A stretch of 29,524 bases of DNA from an uncultured Opitutaceae bacterium (lineage in GTDB: Bacteria > Verrucomicrobiota > Verrucomicrobiae > Opitutales > Opitutaceae). The position numbers and the translations under genes are program-made. A model generated the notes under the pieces. The model was not told where the DNA came from, searched no databases, and saw only the letters and a list, made by a program, of their open reading frames with translations. Below are positions 17,354 to 25,403 of this stretch, piece after piece (positions within the stretch are counted from its first letter, which is position 1; each line of letters begins with the position of its first letter). Where the stretch lies: positions 1 through 29,524 of the forward strand of contig CAMLSH010000004.1 of the NCBI GenBank assembly GCA_946482625.1. Reading direction: 5' to 3'.

Positions 17354-18397
17354 ATGATCGATATCCTCGTCTTCTTCATCGGCGCATCGCTCCTGCTCTA
17401 CGTGGTGCTGGGCGGATCGGACTTCGGTGCCGGCATCATCGAACTGCTGCCCGCCGGGCGGCTCCGCGGGCTGCAAAAGAACGTGATCAATCACGCCATG
17501 GGACCGGTGTGGGAGGCGAACCACATGTGGATGATCTTGATCGTGGTTATCCTGTTCATGGGGTTCCCTACGATCTTCACGACGCTCATGATCGCGCTGC
17601 ATATTCCGATGCTGGCACTGCTCGTGGGAATCGTGGTACGCGGCGCAGCATTCACTTTTCGTCACTACGACGCCGTGCAGGAAAAAGCGTCGCAGCGGAC
17701 GTATACCTGGCTCTTCGGACTTTCTAGTCTGTGGACGGCATTCTGGCTCGGGATCATCGCAGCGAGCCTCAATCGCGGTATCATCGATCCGGATGCGCGG
17801 GAGATCTGGCGGGCCTACTTCGCGCCGTGGTGGGGACTCTATCCGCTGAGCGTGGGCGCCTTTGTCGCCTGCATCTATGCGTTCCTCGCCAGTGTCTATC
17901 TGATTGGCGAAACCGACGACCCTGCACTGAAACGCCGGTTTGTCCGGCTGGGGGCGGTCTTCAACGGACTCGTCATTCTGCTCGGCGGTGTGGTGTTCGT
18001 GGCGTCGGTCGCCGAACGCGAAAGCCTCGTCACGGCGTTTCTGCGGAAGCCCGTTAACCTCGGCGTCATCGCGCTCGCGACAGCGTTGTTCTTCGCGCTC
18101 TGGTTCTTCGTCAAAAAGCGCCGCACGATGCTCACGCGGGCGGTAGCAGCGGGCCAGGTTTCGCTCATCCTGCTCGGCTGGTATCTGCTCTACGCGCCCA
18201 ACGCCGTGCTCACGGCCAGCGGCCCGCTTAGCTTCCAAGCCACAGCGGCGCCGCCCGCCACCCTGCGCCAGCTCGTAGCCGCGCTGCTGGTGGGCAGCGT
18301 ATTCATTTTCCCCAGCCTGTTTTTCCTCTTGCGCGTGTTCAAGTCGGCAGGAGCGGGAAAAGCGGGCGATCAAGGAGACGACGGCTCCGGACATTGA
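17354..18397 (+). CDS. cydB: Cytochrome bd-type ubiquinol oxidase subunit II
   Basis: A 347-residue membrane protein with about eight to nine helices. The start MIDILVFFIGASLLLYVVLGG, with SDFGAGI directly after, matches the conserved first helix of CydB. GPVWEANHMWMI (about 50-61) corresponds to the conserved Trp-Glu-Asn motif of subunit II. FRHYDAVQEKASQRTYTW and the family-typical ending helix are present. It forms the membrane partner of CydA and has no heme of its own. The C-terminal 20 residues are polar (AGDQGDDGSGH). No small CydX-like frame follows: the next gene is convergent and starts its stop codon 14 bases away. Confidence 0.95.
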   Translation: MIDILVFFIGASLLLYVVLGGSDFGAGIIELLPAGRLRGLQKNVINHAMGPVWEANHMWMILIVVILFMGFPTIFTTLMIALHIPMLALLVGIVVRGAAFTFRHYDAVQEKASQRTYTWLFGLSSLWTAFWLGIIAASLNRGIIDPDAREIWRAYFAPWWGLYPLSVGAFVACIYAFLASVYLIGETDDPALKRRFVRLGAVFNGLVILLGGVVFVASVAERESLVTAFLRKPVNLGVIALATALFFALWFFVKKRRTMLTRAVAAGQVSLILLGWYLLYAPNAVLTASGPLSFQATAAPPATLRQLVAALLVGSVFIFPSLFFLLRVFKSAGAGKAGDQGDDGSGH

Positions 18398-18406
18398 TCG
18401 GAGCCG
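18382..18406. terminator. Hairpin across the cydB stop codon
   Basis: CGGCTCCG (18382-18389) and CGGAGCCG (18399-18406) form a perfect 8-bp stem with a 9-base loop that contains the cydB TGA. Only 13 bases separate the cydB stop from the convergent SDR gene's stop, so this is the only room for a shared termination or 3'-protection structure. There is no T-tract on either strand. Confidence 0.4.
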
Positions 18407-18410
18407 CCGG

Positions 18411-19172
18411 TCATAGGAACATCCCCCCGGAGGCCTCGACCCGTTGGGCGTTCACCCAGCGGCCTTCTTCGGAACAGAGGAAATCCACCACGCCGCCGAT
18501 ATCGTCGGGGACACCGACCCGACCGAGCGCGATATTAGCTGACATGAATTCGCGCACGCCCGGACGAGATAGCGACTGTTTCGTGAAATCCGTCTCAATG
18601 ATGCCCGGGGCGACCACGTTCACGCCGATGCGCCGCGGCCCGAGCTCCTTCGCCAGATAACGCGAGAGCACCTCGACCGCGCCTTTCATCGAAGCGTACG
18701 CCGCGTAACCGGGGATCGAGAACCGCGCCAGCCCGGTGGACGTATTCACAATTCGGCCACCGTCGGCCAGCAACGGCAGCAGCTTTTGCGTGAGGAAGAA
18801 GACGCCTTTGACATGGACGTTCATCAGGCTGTCGAAGTCCGCCTCAGTTGTTTCGGTGAAAGGCATGTGGATGCCGATGCCGGCATTGTTCACAAGGAAG
18901 TCGAAGGTCTCGCGCTGCCAGGTCGTTGTCAGCGCGGCTCTCAGTGTTTCGGCAAAGGCCGCGAATGTTCTCGTATCGGCGACATCGATCGGCAGCGCGA
19001 CGGCGCGACGACCGAGCGCTTGAATCTCGGCAACCACCGTCTCCCCTTCCGTTTTGCTCTGACGATAGGTAACAACGATATCGGCGCCGGAGCGTGCGAG
19101 TTGGAGCGCGATGTTGCGACCGAGCCCGCGGCTGCTGCCCGTGATGAGGGCAATTTTATTTTCGTGTTTCAT
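18411..19172 (-). CDS. SDR-family oxidoreductase, glucose/3-oxoacyl reductase-like
   Basis: A 253-residue classical SDR. The ATG at 19172 starts MKHENKIALITGSSRGLG, with the NAD(P)-binding TGSSRGLG at 11-18; the longer frame to 19253 adds an implausible leader. Catalytic elements are NNAG (95-98), S145 in NTSTG, Y159 and K163 in YASMK. The closing segment VDFLCSEEGRWVNAQRVEASGGMFL is the usual SDR C-terminus. The R after the third strand (TYRQS) suggests NADP(H). The substrate is unknown. It lies 43 bases downstream of a second SDR on the same strand, and the pair is divergent from an AraC-type regulator, so the two reductases are probably one transcript under that regulator. Confidence 0.9.
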   Translation of the reverse strand: MKHENKIALITGSSRGLGRNIALQLARSGADIVVTYRQSKTEGETVVAEIQALGRRAVALPIDVADTRTFAAFAETLRAALTTTWQRETFDFLVNNAGIGIHMPFTETTEADFDSLMNVHVKGVFFLTQKLLPLLADGGRIVNTSTGLARFSIPGYAAYASMKGAVEVLSRYLAKELGPRRIGVNVVAPGIIETDFTKQSLSRPGVREFMSANIALGRVGVPDDIGGVVDFLCSEEGRWVNAQRVEASGGMFL

Positions 19173-19215
19173 GAGTTGCGTGCGTGTTGGCAAACAGTTC
19201 CTCGGTAGTGCCCGA

Positions 19216-19950
19216 TCAATGGATACTGGCGACGGGACGGACGATGATCTCATTCACGTCCACGTCGGCGGGTTGCTCGATCGCGTAGGCAACTGCGCGG
19301 GCGATCGCGTCAGGCGTGAGAGCGACTTTGCGGAAATCGGCCATGGCCTCGGCGGTGGCTTTCGAGGTGATCGTGTCGGCGAGCTCGGACTCAACCACGC
19401 CGGGCGAGATGATCGTGACGCGGATGTCCTGCGTTTCTTGACGGAGACCTTCGGAAATGGCGCGGACCGCAAACTTGGTGCCGCTGTACACCGCGCAGGT
19501 GGGCCACACGCGATGACCGCCGATGGACGAGAGATTAATGATCTGCCCGCCTTTGCGGGCCGTCATGTGCGGAAGCACGGCGGCGATGCCGTGGAGGACG
19601 CCACGGATATTCACGTCGATCATGCGGTTCCACTCATCGACTTTGAGTTCGGCGAGCGGCGATAGCGGCATGACACCGGCGTTGTTGATGATGACGTCGA
19701 TGCGGCCGAAGGTTTTGAGCGCGAAATCAGCGAATGCCTGAACGTCGTCGAGGCGGGTGACGTCGAGAGCGCGATATTCAGCGATGCCGCCGGCGGCACG
19801 GATTTCGGCGGCAAGTTTTTCGAGACGTTCGGTGCGCCGCGCGCCGAGGACGACCCGGGCGCCTTGAGCGGCGAGATGACGGGCAGTGGCTTCGCCGATG
19901 CCGCTGCTGGCACCGGTGATGAGGATGATTTTTTGAGCGAGGGAGGACAT
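19216..19950 (-). CDS. SDR-family oxidoreductase, YdfG-like
   Basis: A 244-residue classical SDR. The start at 19950 gives MSSLAQKIILITGASSGIG with the cofactor motif TGASSGIG at 12-19; ARRTERLEKL (37-46) with its double arginine indicates NADP(H). NNAG is at 89-92, S141-S142 follow INL, and the catalytic pair is Y155 and K159 in YSGTK. The protein resembles the serine/3-hydroxy-acid dehydrogenase and aldehyde-reducing group often found beside AraC_N-type regulators, but substrate is inference only. It is the first gene of a likely two-SDR operon and is divergent from the AraC gene, whose start lies 217 bases away. Confidence 0.9.
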   Translation of the reverse strand: MSSLAQKIILITGASSGIGEATARHLAAQGARVVLGARRTERLEKLAAEIRAAGGIAEYRALDVTRLDDVQAFADFALKTFGRIDVIINNAGVMPLSPLAELKVDEWNRMIDVNIRGVLHGIAAVLPHMTARKGGQIINLSSIGGHRVWPTCAVYSGTKFAVRAISEGLRQETQDIRVTIISPGVVESELADTITSKATAEAMADFRKVALTPDAIARAVAYAIEQPADVDVNEIIVRPVASIH

Positions 19951-19999
19951 GATGGTTTGGAGGAGATCGTTTGAGTTTTTGTTTTTGGCATCGTGGACA

Positions 20000-20067
20000 C
20001 CGCCAGCTTCCGGCGGGCTTCGGATGTCGTGTGGGAACGTCATGAGATTATCAGCGAAGCGTCTTCG
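20000..20067. other. Two hairpins in the SDR/AraC divergent promoter region
   Basis: The 217-base region between the divergent SDR and AraC genes contains CCGCC-AGCTTCC-GGCGG at 20000-20016 and CGAAG-CGT-CTTCG at 20055-20067. Either may be regulatory or a dispersed palindrome. Any AraC binding site should lie in this region, but AraC sites are usually direct repeats and I cannot identify one by eye. No convincing -35/-10 pair was seen. Confidence 0.25.
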
Positions 20068-20167
20068 GCGAAATACCTACTCCTCCGGGAAGATTGCCCA
20101 ATCCTCCGACCCACTGGACTCGCGTTGCATTTTTCATCAATTTGCTTGCCTGATCCTCCGCCTCGCC

Positions 20168-21106
20168 ATGGCCACCAAAACCAAATCGCCCGTCGAATCC
20201 ATCACCGTCACGAGCGCCGCGAGCGCGCGCATGTCCGCACTGTTGAAAGACCTCGCCCAAGGCCAGGGATTCAGTCGCTCGCGGCTGCCGGGCGTGCGCT
20301 TCATGCGCTCCACGCAACACGTGCCGCGCAGTCCAATCGCATACGAACCGAGCATCGTCATCGTCGCTCAGGGACGGAAGTCGGGCTATCTGGGCGATCG
20401 CCGTTTCGTGTACGACGCAAACAACTACCTCGTGCTCACCGTGCCGATGCCGTTCGAATGCGAAACTTTCGGGACGCCGGAATTACCGTTCCTCGGCCTT
20501 TCTGTCGGCATCACGCCTGCCTTGGTTACCGAACTGCTCCTGCAGCTCGAGCACGCACCTGCCGTCGCTGGCGAAGCGCCCCGTGCAATCGAAGCCACAC
20601 TCCTCGACGACGGCCTCGGCGGCGCGGCCGTGCGCCTGCTGGAGTGCCTCCACTCTGCTAACGATGCGCGCATCCTCGGTCCACAAATCGTGCGCGAGAT
20701 CGCCTACCGGGTCCTGCAGGGGAAATTGGGCGTGAACCTGCGTGCACTTGCCGCGCCTCACAGTCATTTCGGGCAGATCAGCCGGATCGTTAACCGCATC
20801 CACTCCGACTGCGCCCAACCCTTTGATATGGAAACGCTGGCGCGCGAAGCGGGCATGAGCGTCTCCACGTTCCACGCGCATTTCAAAACGGTCACTTCGT
20901 CATCACCACTCCAATACATCAAGGCGGTTCGCCTGCACAAAGCCCGCCTGCTGATGGTCCACGAACGCGCGAGTGCCGCCGAGGCGGCTGGGCAGGTCGG
21001 CTACGAGAGCGCCTCGCAGTTCAGCCGCGAATTCAGGCGCTTCTTCGGAGAGTCCCCAGCGGCCGAGGCGGCGCGCGTGCGCGACAGCCTGATCAGTCTG
21101 GCCTGA
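20168..21106 (+). CDS. AraC-family transcriptional regulator with AraC_N domain
   Basis: A 312-residue regulator. The N-terminal domain (about 20-190) has the AraC_N pattern of cupin-like regulators: PGVRFMRSTQHVPRSPIAYEPS, the IVIVAQGRK strand and YLVLTVPMPFECET. The C-terminal double helix-turn-helix (about 215-310) contains FDMETLAREAGMSVSTFHAHF as the first HTH and AAGQVGYESASQFSREFRRFFGESP as the second. E. coli YqhC, of this type, activates aldehyde reductases in response to electrophilic aldehydes. Here the regulator faces two SDRs, an analogous arrangement, so control of the pair is likely. The ATG at 20168 is chosen because upstream codons to 19949 carry no conserved sequence. Confidence 0.9.
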   Translation: MATKTKSPVESITVTSAASARMSALLKDLAQGQGFSRSRLPGVRFMRSTQHVPRSPIAYEPSIVIVAQGRKSGYLGDRRFVYDANNYLVLTVPMPFECETFGTPELPFLGLSVGITPALVTELLLQLEHAPAVAGEAPRAIEATLLDDGLGGAAVRLLECLHSANDARILGPQIVREIAYRVLQGKLGVNLRALAAPHSHFGQISRIVNRIHSDCAQPFDMETLAREAGMSVSTFHAHFKTVTSSSPLQYIKAVRLHKARLLMVHERASAAEAAGQVGYESASQFSREFRRFFGESPAAEAARVRDSLISLA

Positions 21107-21208
21107 GTTCCCCGAATCCCATCGCCGAGACGCCGTTGTAAGGAAAGCGACCGGACCGCTTCTAACTCGGGACAACTCTCTTCGCTCACTCTCTCGAATC
21201 AGCTTTTT

Positions 21209-22591
21209 ATGGTCACTCTCCCCAAACGCTTCGCGCTGTTCGCAAGCTTCCTCACCGCAACGCTCGCTTTCGCAGCGTCCCTCACCGAAGCAGACTTGAA
21301 GCAGCACGTCGCCGCGCTCGTGGAAAACAAAACACTGCAAGCGGTCTCCCTCGGCGTGATCCAGCCGTCGGGCGCCGTCACTGCGCACGCCGGCGTGCTT
21401 TCCGCAAGCAACCCTGTGCCGCCGGACGACCGCACGCTCTACGAAATCGGCTCTATCAGCAAAGTCTTCACCGCTCTGCTGCTCGCCGATTCCGTCATGC
21501 GCGGTGAGGTCACGCTGGATACGCCCATCGCACGCCTGCTCCCGGCCGATGTTGCGCTGCCCGACAACGCCGGCGAACGCATCACGCTGCTCATGCTCGC
21601 CACGCACACCTCGGGCCTCCCGCGCATCCCGTCGGAACTCTCCGCAATCAACTTCACCAATCCATACGCAAAGTACGACGAGACCGATCTCTGGGCGACG
21701 CTCCGGAACGTGAAGCTCTATTTCGAGCCAGGTTCCAAGGCTGGCTATAGCAATCTGGCCACAGGCCTTCTCGGAACACTTCTCGCGCGCAAGGCGGGAA
21801 CGACCTACGCCGAATTGCTCGCCGCACGCATCACTCGACCGCTCGGCATGAACGATACCGTGCTCACGCCCGACGATGACCAGCGCGCGCGGCTCGCCCC
21901 ACCCTTTACCTCGGCCGGACTGCCCTGGAGTCACTGGGAGTTCCAAGCCCTCGCGGGCTGCGGAGGCATTCGCTCAACGACCGCGGACATGATGCGCTTC
22001 GCCGCTGCCGTGATCCATCCAGCGGATACGCCGCTTCAAAAAGCCATTGAACTCGCGTGGGAACCGCAGCCTCTCGCCGCCAGTATCTCCCCGGGCGGCC
22101 AGGCGCTCGGCTGGATGTTCGCTGGCGACAAGAAAACCCGCTGGCACAACGGCATGACCGGCGGTTTCCACGCAGCGCTCTACATCAATCGCGAACTCGG
22201 TATCGCTTCGCTTTTGCTGTCCAACCGCTCGACACCCGTCGGCACCGGACTCGCAGAAAGTCTCCTCCGCCGCGCCGCAGGTATTCCCGAGCCGCTGATG
22301 CCCAACCGTGATCGGGCCGAAGTCGCGCTCACCGAGGAGCAGCTCGACCGCTGCGTCGGAATTTTCCGCCTGAGTCCGGCCTTCACGGTCACCTTCGAGC
22401 GCCGAAACCAAGCGCTATTCATCACTCCGACCGGGCAGCAGACCGAGCGGTTGTACGCGGCGTCGTCCGACACCTTTTTCTCACGGCGAGTACCGGCTGA
22501 GATCGTCTTTGAACTTCCTGCCGACGGCGCACCCGCACCCGCGCTCATGCTCAAACAAAGCGGCCGGGAGACGCGGGCAATCCGCGAGTAA
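21209..22591 (+). CDS. Exported serine hydrolase, class C beta-lactamase fold
   Basis: A 460-residue protein with a signal peptide (MVTLPKRFALFASFLTATLAF, cut near AFAAS). The penicillin-recognising active site is complete: S82 and K85 in SISK, Y180-S-N182 in place of the second motif, and H312-N-G314 in place of KTG. HTSGLPRIP (133-141) is a conserved loop. The HNG variant is seen in esterases, D-aminopeptidases and LACTB-like hydrolases as well as some beta-lactamases, so resistance activity should not be assumed. A C-terminal extension (about 350-460) forms a beta-rich accessory domain. It is periplasmic. It follows the AraC gene by 102 bases on the same strand; no link in function is evident. 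Confidence 0.88.
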   Translation: MVTLPKRFALFASFLTATLAFAASLTEADLKQHVAALVENKTLQAVSLGVIQPSGAVTAHAGVLSASNPVPPDDRTLYEIGSISKVFTALLLADSVMRGEVTLDTPIARLLPADVALPDNAGERITLLMLATHTSGLPRIPSELSAINFTNPYAKYDETDLWATLRNVKLYFEPGSKAGYSNLATGLLGTLLARKAGTTYAELLAARITRPLGMNDTVLTPDDDQRARLAPPFTSAGLPWSHWEFQALAGCGGIRSTTADMMRFAAAVIHPADTPLQKAIELAWEPQPLAASISPGGQALGWMFAGDKKTRWHNGMTGGFHAALYINRELGIASLLLSNRSTPVGTGLAESLLRRAAGIPEPLMPNRDRAEVALTEEQLDRCVGIFRLSPAFTVTFERRNQALFITPTGQQTERLYAASSDTFFSRRVPAEIVFELPADGAPAPALMLKQSGRETRAIRE

Positions 22592-22691
22592 ACCCCGGCC
22601 TGCAATATGCGCTGATCGCTCGTAGACGACTTGAACCAATCCGCGCCTTGCGAGTTGCGCGCTGAGGCGCGGACAACCAGCGTCATCCCGC

Positions 22692-23996
22692 GTGATCATA
22701 TCCCACAGCCAACAGCTGGACGCTCTCAGCGATCATCTCTCGAAACAAAGAGAGACCATTCTGCAAGCGTGGCGAAAAGCGGCCTACGCCGATCCCGAAC
22801 AGACCACCGCGCGCTCTCTTACCCGCGGCCAGTTCAACGATCACATCCCTGAAGTGCTCGATGCGTTTGAGCGCAAACTCCGTTCCCGCCCGGGCGGCGC
22901 TGCCGCGCAGGCGGCCAGCATCGCGCAAACACAGGAGGAGGTTAAACATGGTCTTCACCGCTGGCAGCAAGGCTATCGCTTGCGCGAGCTCATGCACGAA
23001 TGGGGACATCTTCAGCTGTGTCTTTTTCACGAGATCGAGGCGTTCGCGAACGCGCATTCAGATTTCTCACACGTGGCATTCGCCACCGCGAGCCGGGAGA
23101 TGATCACCCTCGTCAACGAGGCGATCAGCGAAAGCGCCGGCCAGTACGAACGCCTTCAGCAGGCAGAGGCTGCGGGACGCGTGGGCGATCTGCAGCGCGC
23201 GCTCGCGAGCGTCAGCGAGCTCGAACAGCGCCGCGCCAAGCTCATCCATCAGGCCGTGCATGATCTTCGCGGAGATGTGCAAACGGTGAGCTCGGCCGCC
23301 GACGTCCTAAGCGAGGGCGACATCGCCGACACAGAGCGCGCGGAGTTCGCATCGCTGCTTCAGCAAGGTGTGCACTCCGTGAGCTCGATGCTCGGCGAGT
23401 TGATGGAGCTCGCGCGGCTCGAAGCGGGCCAGGAAAAGCGCACGCTCGCGGACTTCGATGCCGCCGCGCTCGTGACAGAGTTGTGCAACCTCAAGCAGCC
23501 TTTCGCGCGCGAACGCGGATTATTCCTAAAAGCAGAAGGCTCATCGCCGTTCACGGTCACCGGCGATGCCGGCAAAGTGCGGCGGTTGCTGCAAAATCTC
23601 GTACTCAATGCGCTCAAGTATACCGTGGCCGGCGGTGTCACCGTCAGCTGGGGCGAGGAGAAGGCAAACTGGTGGTTGAAAATCAACGACACCGGCCCGG
23701 GCGTCCTCAGCGGACCCGGTGCGCCGATGTTGATCGGACTCAAAGAGGCGACCGCGAGCGCACGCGAATCAGACGTGAAAAACGCCGCCACCGAAGGCGA
23801 AGCATCGCAGGTCCTCACGCCTTCCGGCGGAGGATCCAACGCGGTCCGGCCCGACCACCAACAAGCCGGTGAAGGGATCGGACTCTCGATCGTGAAACGC
23901 TTGTGCGAGTTGCTCGATGCGAGTCTCGAACTGGCGAGCTCGCCCGAGACCGGTTCGACTTTTCGCATCGTGTTTCCGCGTCACTACAAAAAATAG
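22692..23996 (+). CDS. Orphan sensor histidine kinase with RsbRD-like N-terminal domain
   Basis: A 434-residue soluble kinase with no membrane segments. Residues about 10-155 are all-helical and resemble the RsbRD_N/RsbU-type sensor domain (LSDHLSKQRETILQAW, HGLHRWQQGYRLRELMHEW). A coiled-coil stretch (150-185) leads to the H-box VHDLRGD with H190. The ATPase domain has the N-box QNLVLNALKYT (N302, N306), G1 box DTGPG (333-337) and G2 GEGIGL (393-398); a polar ~50-residue ATP-lid lies between G1 and G2. The start is a GTG, since the next in-frame ATG (residue 101) would delete most of the sensor. No response regulator is adjacent, so the partner is unknown. Confidence 0.88.
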   Translation: MIISHSQQLDALSDHLSKQRETILQAWRKAAYADPEQTTARSLTRGQFNDHIPEVLDAFERKLRSRPGGAAAQAASIAQTQEEVKHGLHRWQQGYRLRELMHEWGHLQLCLFHEIEAFANAHSDFSHVAFATASREMITLVNEAISESAGQYERLQQAEAAGRVGDLQRALASVSELEQRRAKLIHQAVHDLRGDVQTVSSAADVLSEGDIADTERAEFASLLQQGVHSVSSMLGELMELARLEAGQEKRTLADFDAAALVTELCNLKQPFARERGLFLKAEGSSPFTVTGDAGKVRRLLQNLVLNALKYTVAGGVTVSWGEEKANWWLKINDTGPGVLSGPGAPMLIGLKEATASARESDVKNAATEGEASQVLTPSGGGSNAVRPDHQQAGEGIGLSIVKRLCELLDASLELASSPETGSTFRIVFPRHYKK

Positions 23997-24178
23997 CGCG
24001 TAAAGCAAAATGAGTGGCGCGGGGACGGCGGATTTGCTGCGGAAAGCAGTCAATGGAGGCCGGCGCCTCGGCGTTGCCCTGAGAAAGTCAGGCCCCGTTG
24101 TCCGAAACCCCGCTACCCATTCGTCGATCAGGCAGGGACCCTTTTCTTCCGTCCCCAATCCCCAACGAAAGAACCCAT

Positions 24179-24739
24179 ATGAAATTGATCACGCTCGCAG
24201 GAATCATCGGCGCGCTGCTCGGCGGCGCGGCCCACCTCACCGCTCAGGACATGCCCGAAATGCCCGCACCCGTAAAAGAACACCTGTGGCTCCAACAGTT
24301 TGTTGGCGAATGGGAGACCGAGGTCGAAATCACCATGGCCCCGGACCAGCCGCCCATGAAGGGCAAGGGCACCGAAAGCACCCGCGCGCTCGGCGGCTTC
24401 TGGATCATCGGTGAAGGCAAAGGCGAGATGGAAGGCATGCCCGGCACGATGACCAGCGTACTCACGCTCGGCTACGATCCTAGCAGCCAGAAATACACCG
24501 GCACCTGGGTCGACTCCATGACGAGTCACCTTTGGAAATACGAGGGGACCGTCGATCCCACCGGCAAGATCCTCACGCTGAACACCGAAGGCCCCTGTCC
24601 CATGAAACCCGGCCTCGTAAAGTTCAAAGAGGTGACCGAGATCAAAGATAGAGACCACCGCGTATTCACGTCATCGATGCAAGGCGACGATGGGAAGTGG
24701 ACCAAGATGGTCACCGTCAACTACCAGCGTAGGAGCTGA
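24179..24739 (+). CDS. Exported DUF1579 family protein
   Basis: A 186-residue protein. The ATG at 24179 gives a signal peptide (MKLITLAGIIGALLGGAAHL, cut near TAQD); an in-frame ATG at 24098 would precede it with an unlikely leader. The mature part matches DUF1579: LQQFVGEWETEVEI, GKGTESTRALGGFWIIGEG, LTLGYDPSSQKYTGTWVDS and WKYEGTVD in order. This is an all-beta, lipocalin/THAP4-like barrel, and members are usually annotated only as DUF1579. Ligand and role are unknown. It lies 182 bases after the histidine kinase; no obvious terminator separates them. Confidence 0.85.
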   Translation: MKLITLAGIIGALLGGAAHLTAQDMPEMPAPVKEHLWLQQFVGEWETEVEITMAPDQPPMKGKGTESTRALGGFWIIGEGKGEMEGMPGTMTSVLTLGYDPSSQKYTGTWVDSMTSHLWKYEGTVDPTGKILTLNTEGPCPMKPGLVKFKEVTEIKDRDHRVFTSSMQGDDGKWTKMVTVNYQRRS

Positions 24740-24839
24740 CCTCAACTCGCGCGTCCGTGCCAGCCGGCCGGGCGCACGATCCGATCAGGCGGCGCTGGCG
24801 GAAGGAATATCGTCGACCTCACGATCCTCCACTTTGGAC

Positions 24840-24913
24840 GGCTGTGCCCCGGGGTACGACAGCCGGTTGCGCGTTTTCTCTCCGCGCGCATCGTGACGTC
24901 TCTGAACTCGTCA
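24840..24913. promoter_or_regulatory. Inverted repeats upstream of hxlR
   Basis: The 206-base region before the HxlR gene holds GGCTGT (24840-24845) facing ACAGCC (24859-24864), with CCCCGGGG between them, and TGACG (24894-24898) facing CGTCA (24909-24913). The second lies 32 bases before the GTG start, a plausible autoregulatory operator position. Neither matches the perfect palindrome downstream of hxlR closely. In GC-rich DNA short palindromes arise often by chance, so this is tentative. Confidence 0.25.
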
Positions 24914-24945
24914 TCCATTCCCCTGCACCGCCACCCTTCTGCCCC

Positions 24946-25317
24946 GTGAAATCAATCACCGACTACGCGCAAAAGATCGACCAGCTCCGAGACAGCTGCC
25001 CCGTCAAAGCAGCCATCGATGTCGTTCGTGGGCGATGGAAGCCGTCGATCTTGTTCGAACTCAAAGTGCGCGCGAAGCGTTTCTCCGAATTGCAGGCCGC
25101 GCTCACCGGAATCGCCCCACAGGCACTGACCGTCCAGCTGCGACAGCTAGAGGCAGACGGCGTGATTGTACGCACAGTGTATCCAGAAATTCCCGCGCGC
25201 GTGGAGTACGCCCTGAGTCCCGATGGAAAGACGCTTTCGGACGTGATGGATGCTCTGGATCACTGGGGAACGGCTTACCTCGCGCGGCAAAGCCAGGAGC
25301 ACGCCCGCACGGTTTAG
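24946..25317 (+). CDS. HxlR-family (DUF24) winged-helix regulator
   Basis: A 123-residue MarR-like regulator. The GTG at 24946 is chosen: it gives the family's normal length, whereas the frame extends upstream to 24757 with non-conserved sequence. The core DSCPVKAAIDVVRGRWKPSI (16-35), RFSELQAALTGIAPQAL, TVQLRQLEADGVIVR and the beta-wing YPEIPARVEYALSP are typical HxlR. C18, the only cysteine in the protein, sits at the conserved position that senses quinones or disulfide stress in Bacillus YodB, CatR and HypR. It is 86 bases upstream of an azoreductase on the same strand, the same partner that YodB controls in Bacillus, and a perfect palindrome lies between. Confidence 0.92.
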   Translation: MKSITDYAQKIDQLRDSCPVKAAIDVVRGRWKPSILFELKVRAKRFSELQAALTGIAPQALTVQLRQLEADGVIVRTVYPEIPARVEYALSPDGKTLSDVMDALDHWGTAYLARQSQEHARTV

Positions 25318-25339
25318 CGACGGGGAGCCGCTCTCGTTT

Positions 25340-25356
25340 TTGTGAGTTCGTCACAA
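25340..25356. promoter_or_regulatory. Perfect palindrome between hxlR and azoR, candidate operator
   Basis: TTGTGA-GTTCG-TCACAA is a perfect 6-bp inverted repeat with a 5-base spacer, 47 bases upstream of the azoreductase ATG. It is the most AT-rich, symmetrical stretch in the 86-base gap. The half-site resembles a CRP/FNR half-site (TGTGA), but the spacer is one base shorter than the usual CRP site. Position makes it a candidate operator for the adjacent HxlR protein. Binding is inference. Confidence 0.5.
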
Positions 25357-25403
25357 TCTTGAGAGGAAGCAGCTCGCGCGGTGCCCGGGTAAGGTCGCCG
25401 CGC

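Noticed and set aside
16700..18394. 564-residue antisense frame across cydA and cydB
   Set aside because: It is rich in His, Glu, Arg and Asp with no recognisable domain and lies fully opposite two well-supported genes.
24757..24945. Upstream ATG for the HxlR gene
   Set aside because: It adds 63 residues with no conservation to a family whose members are about 100-130 residues; the GTG at 24946 restores normal length.
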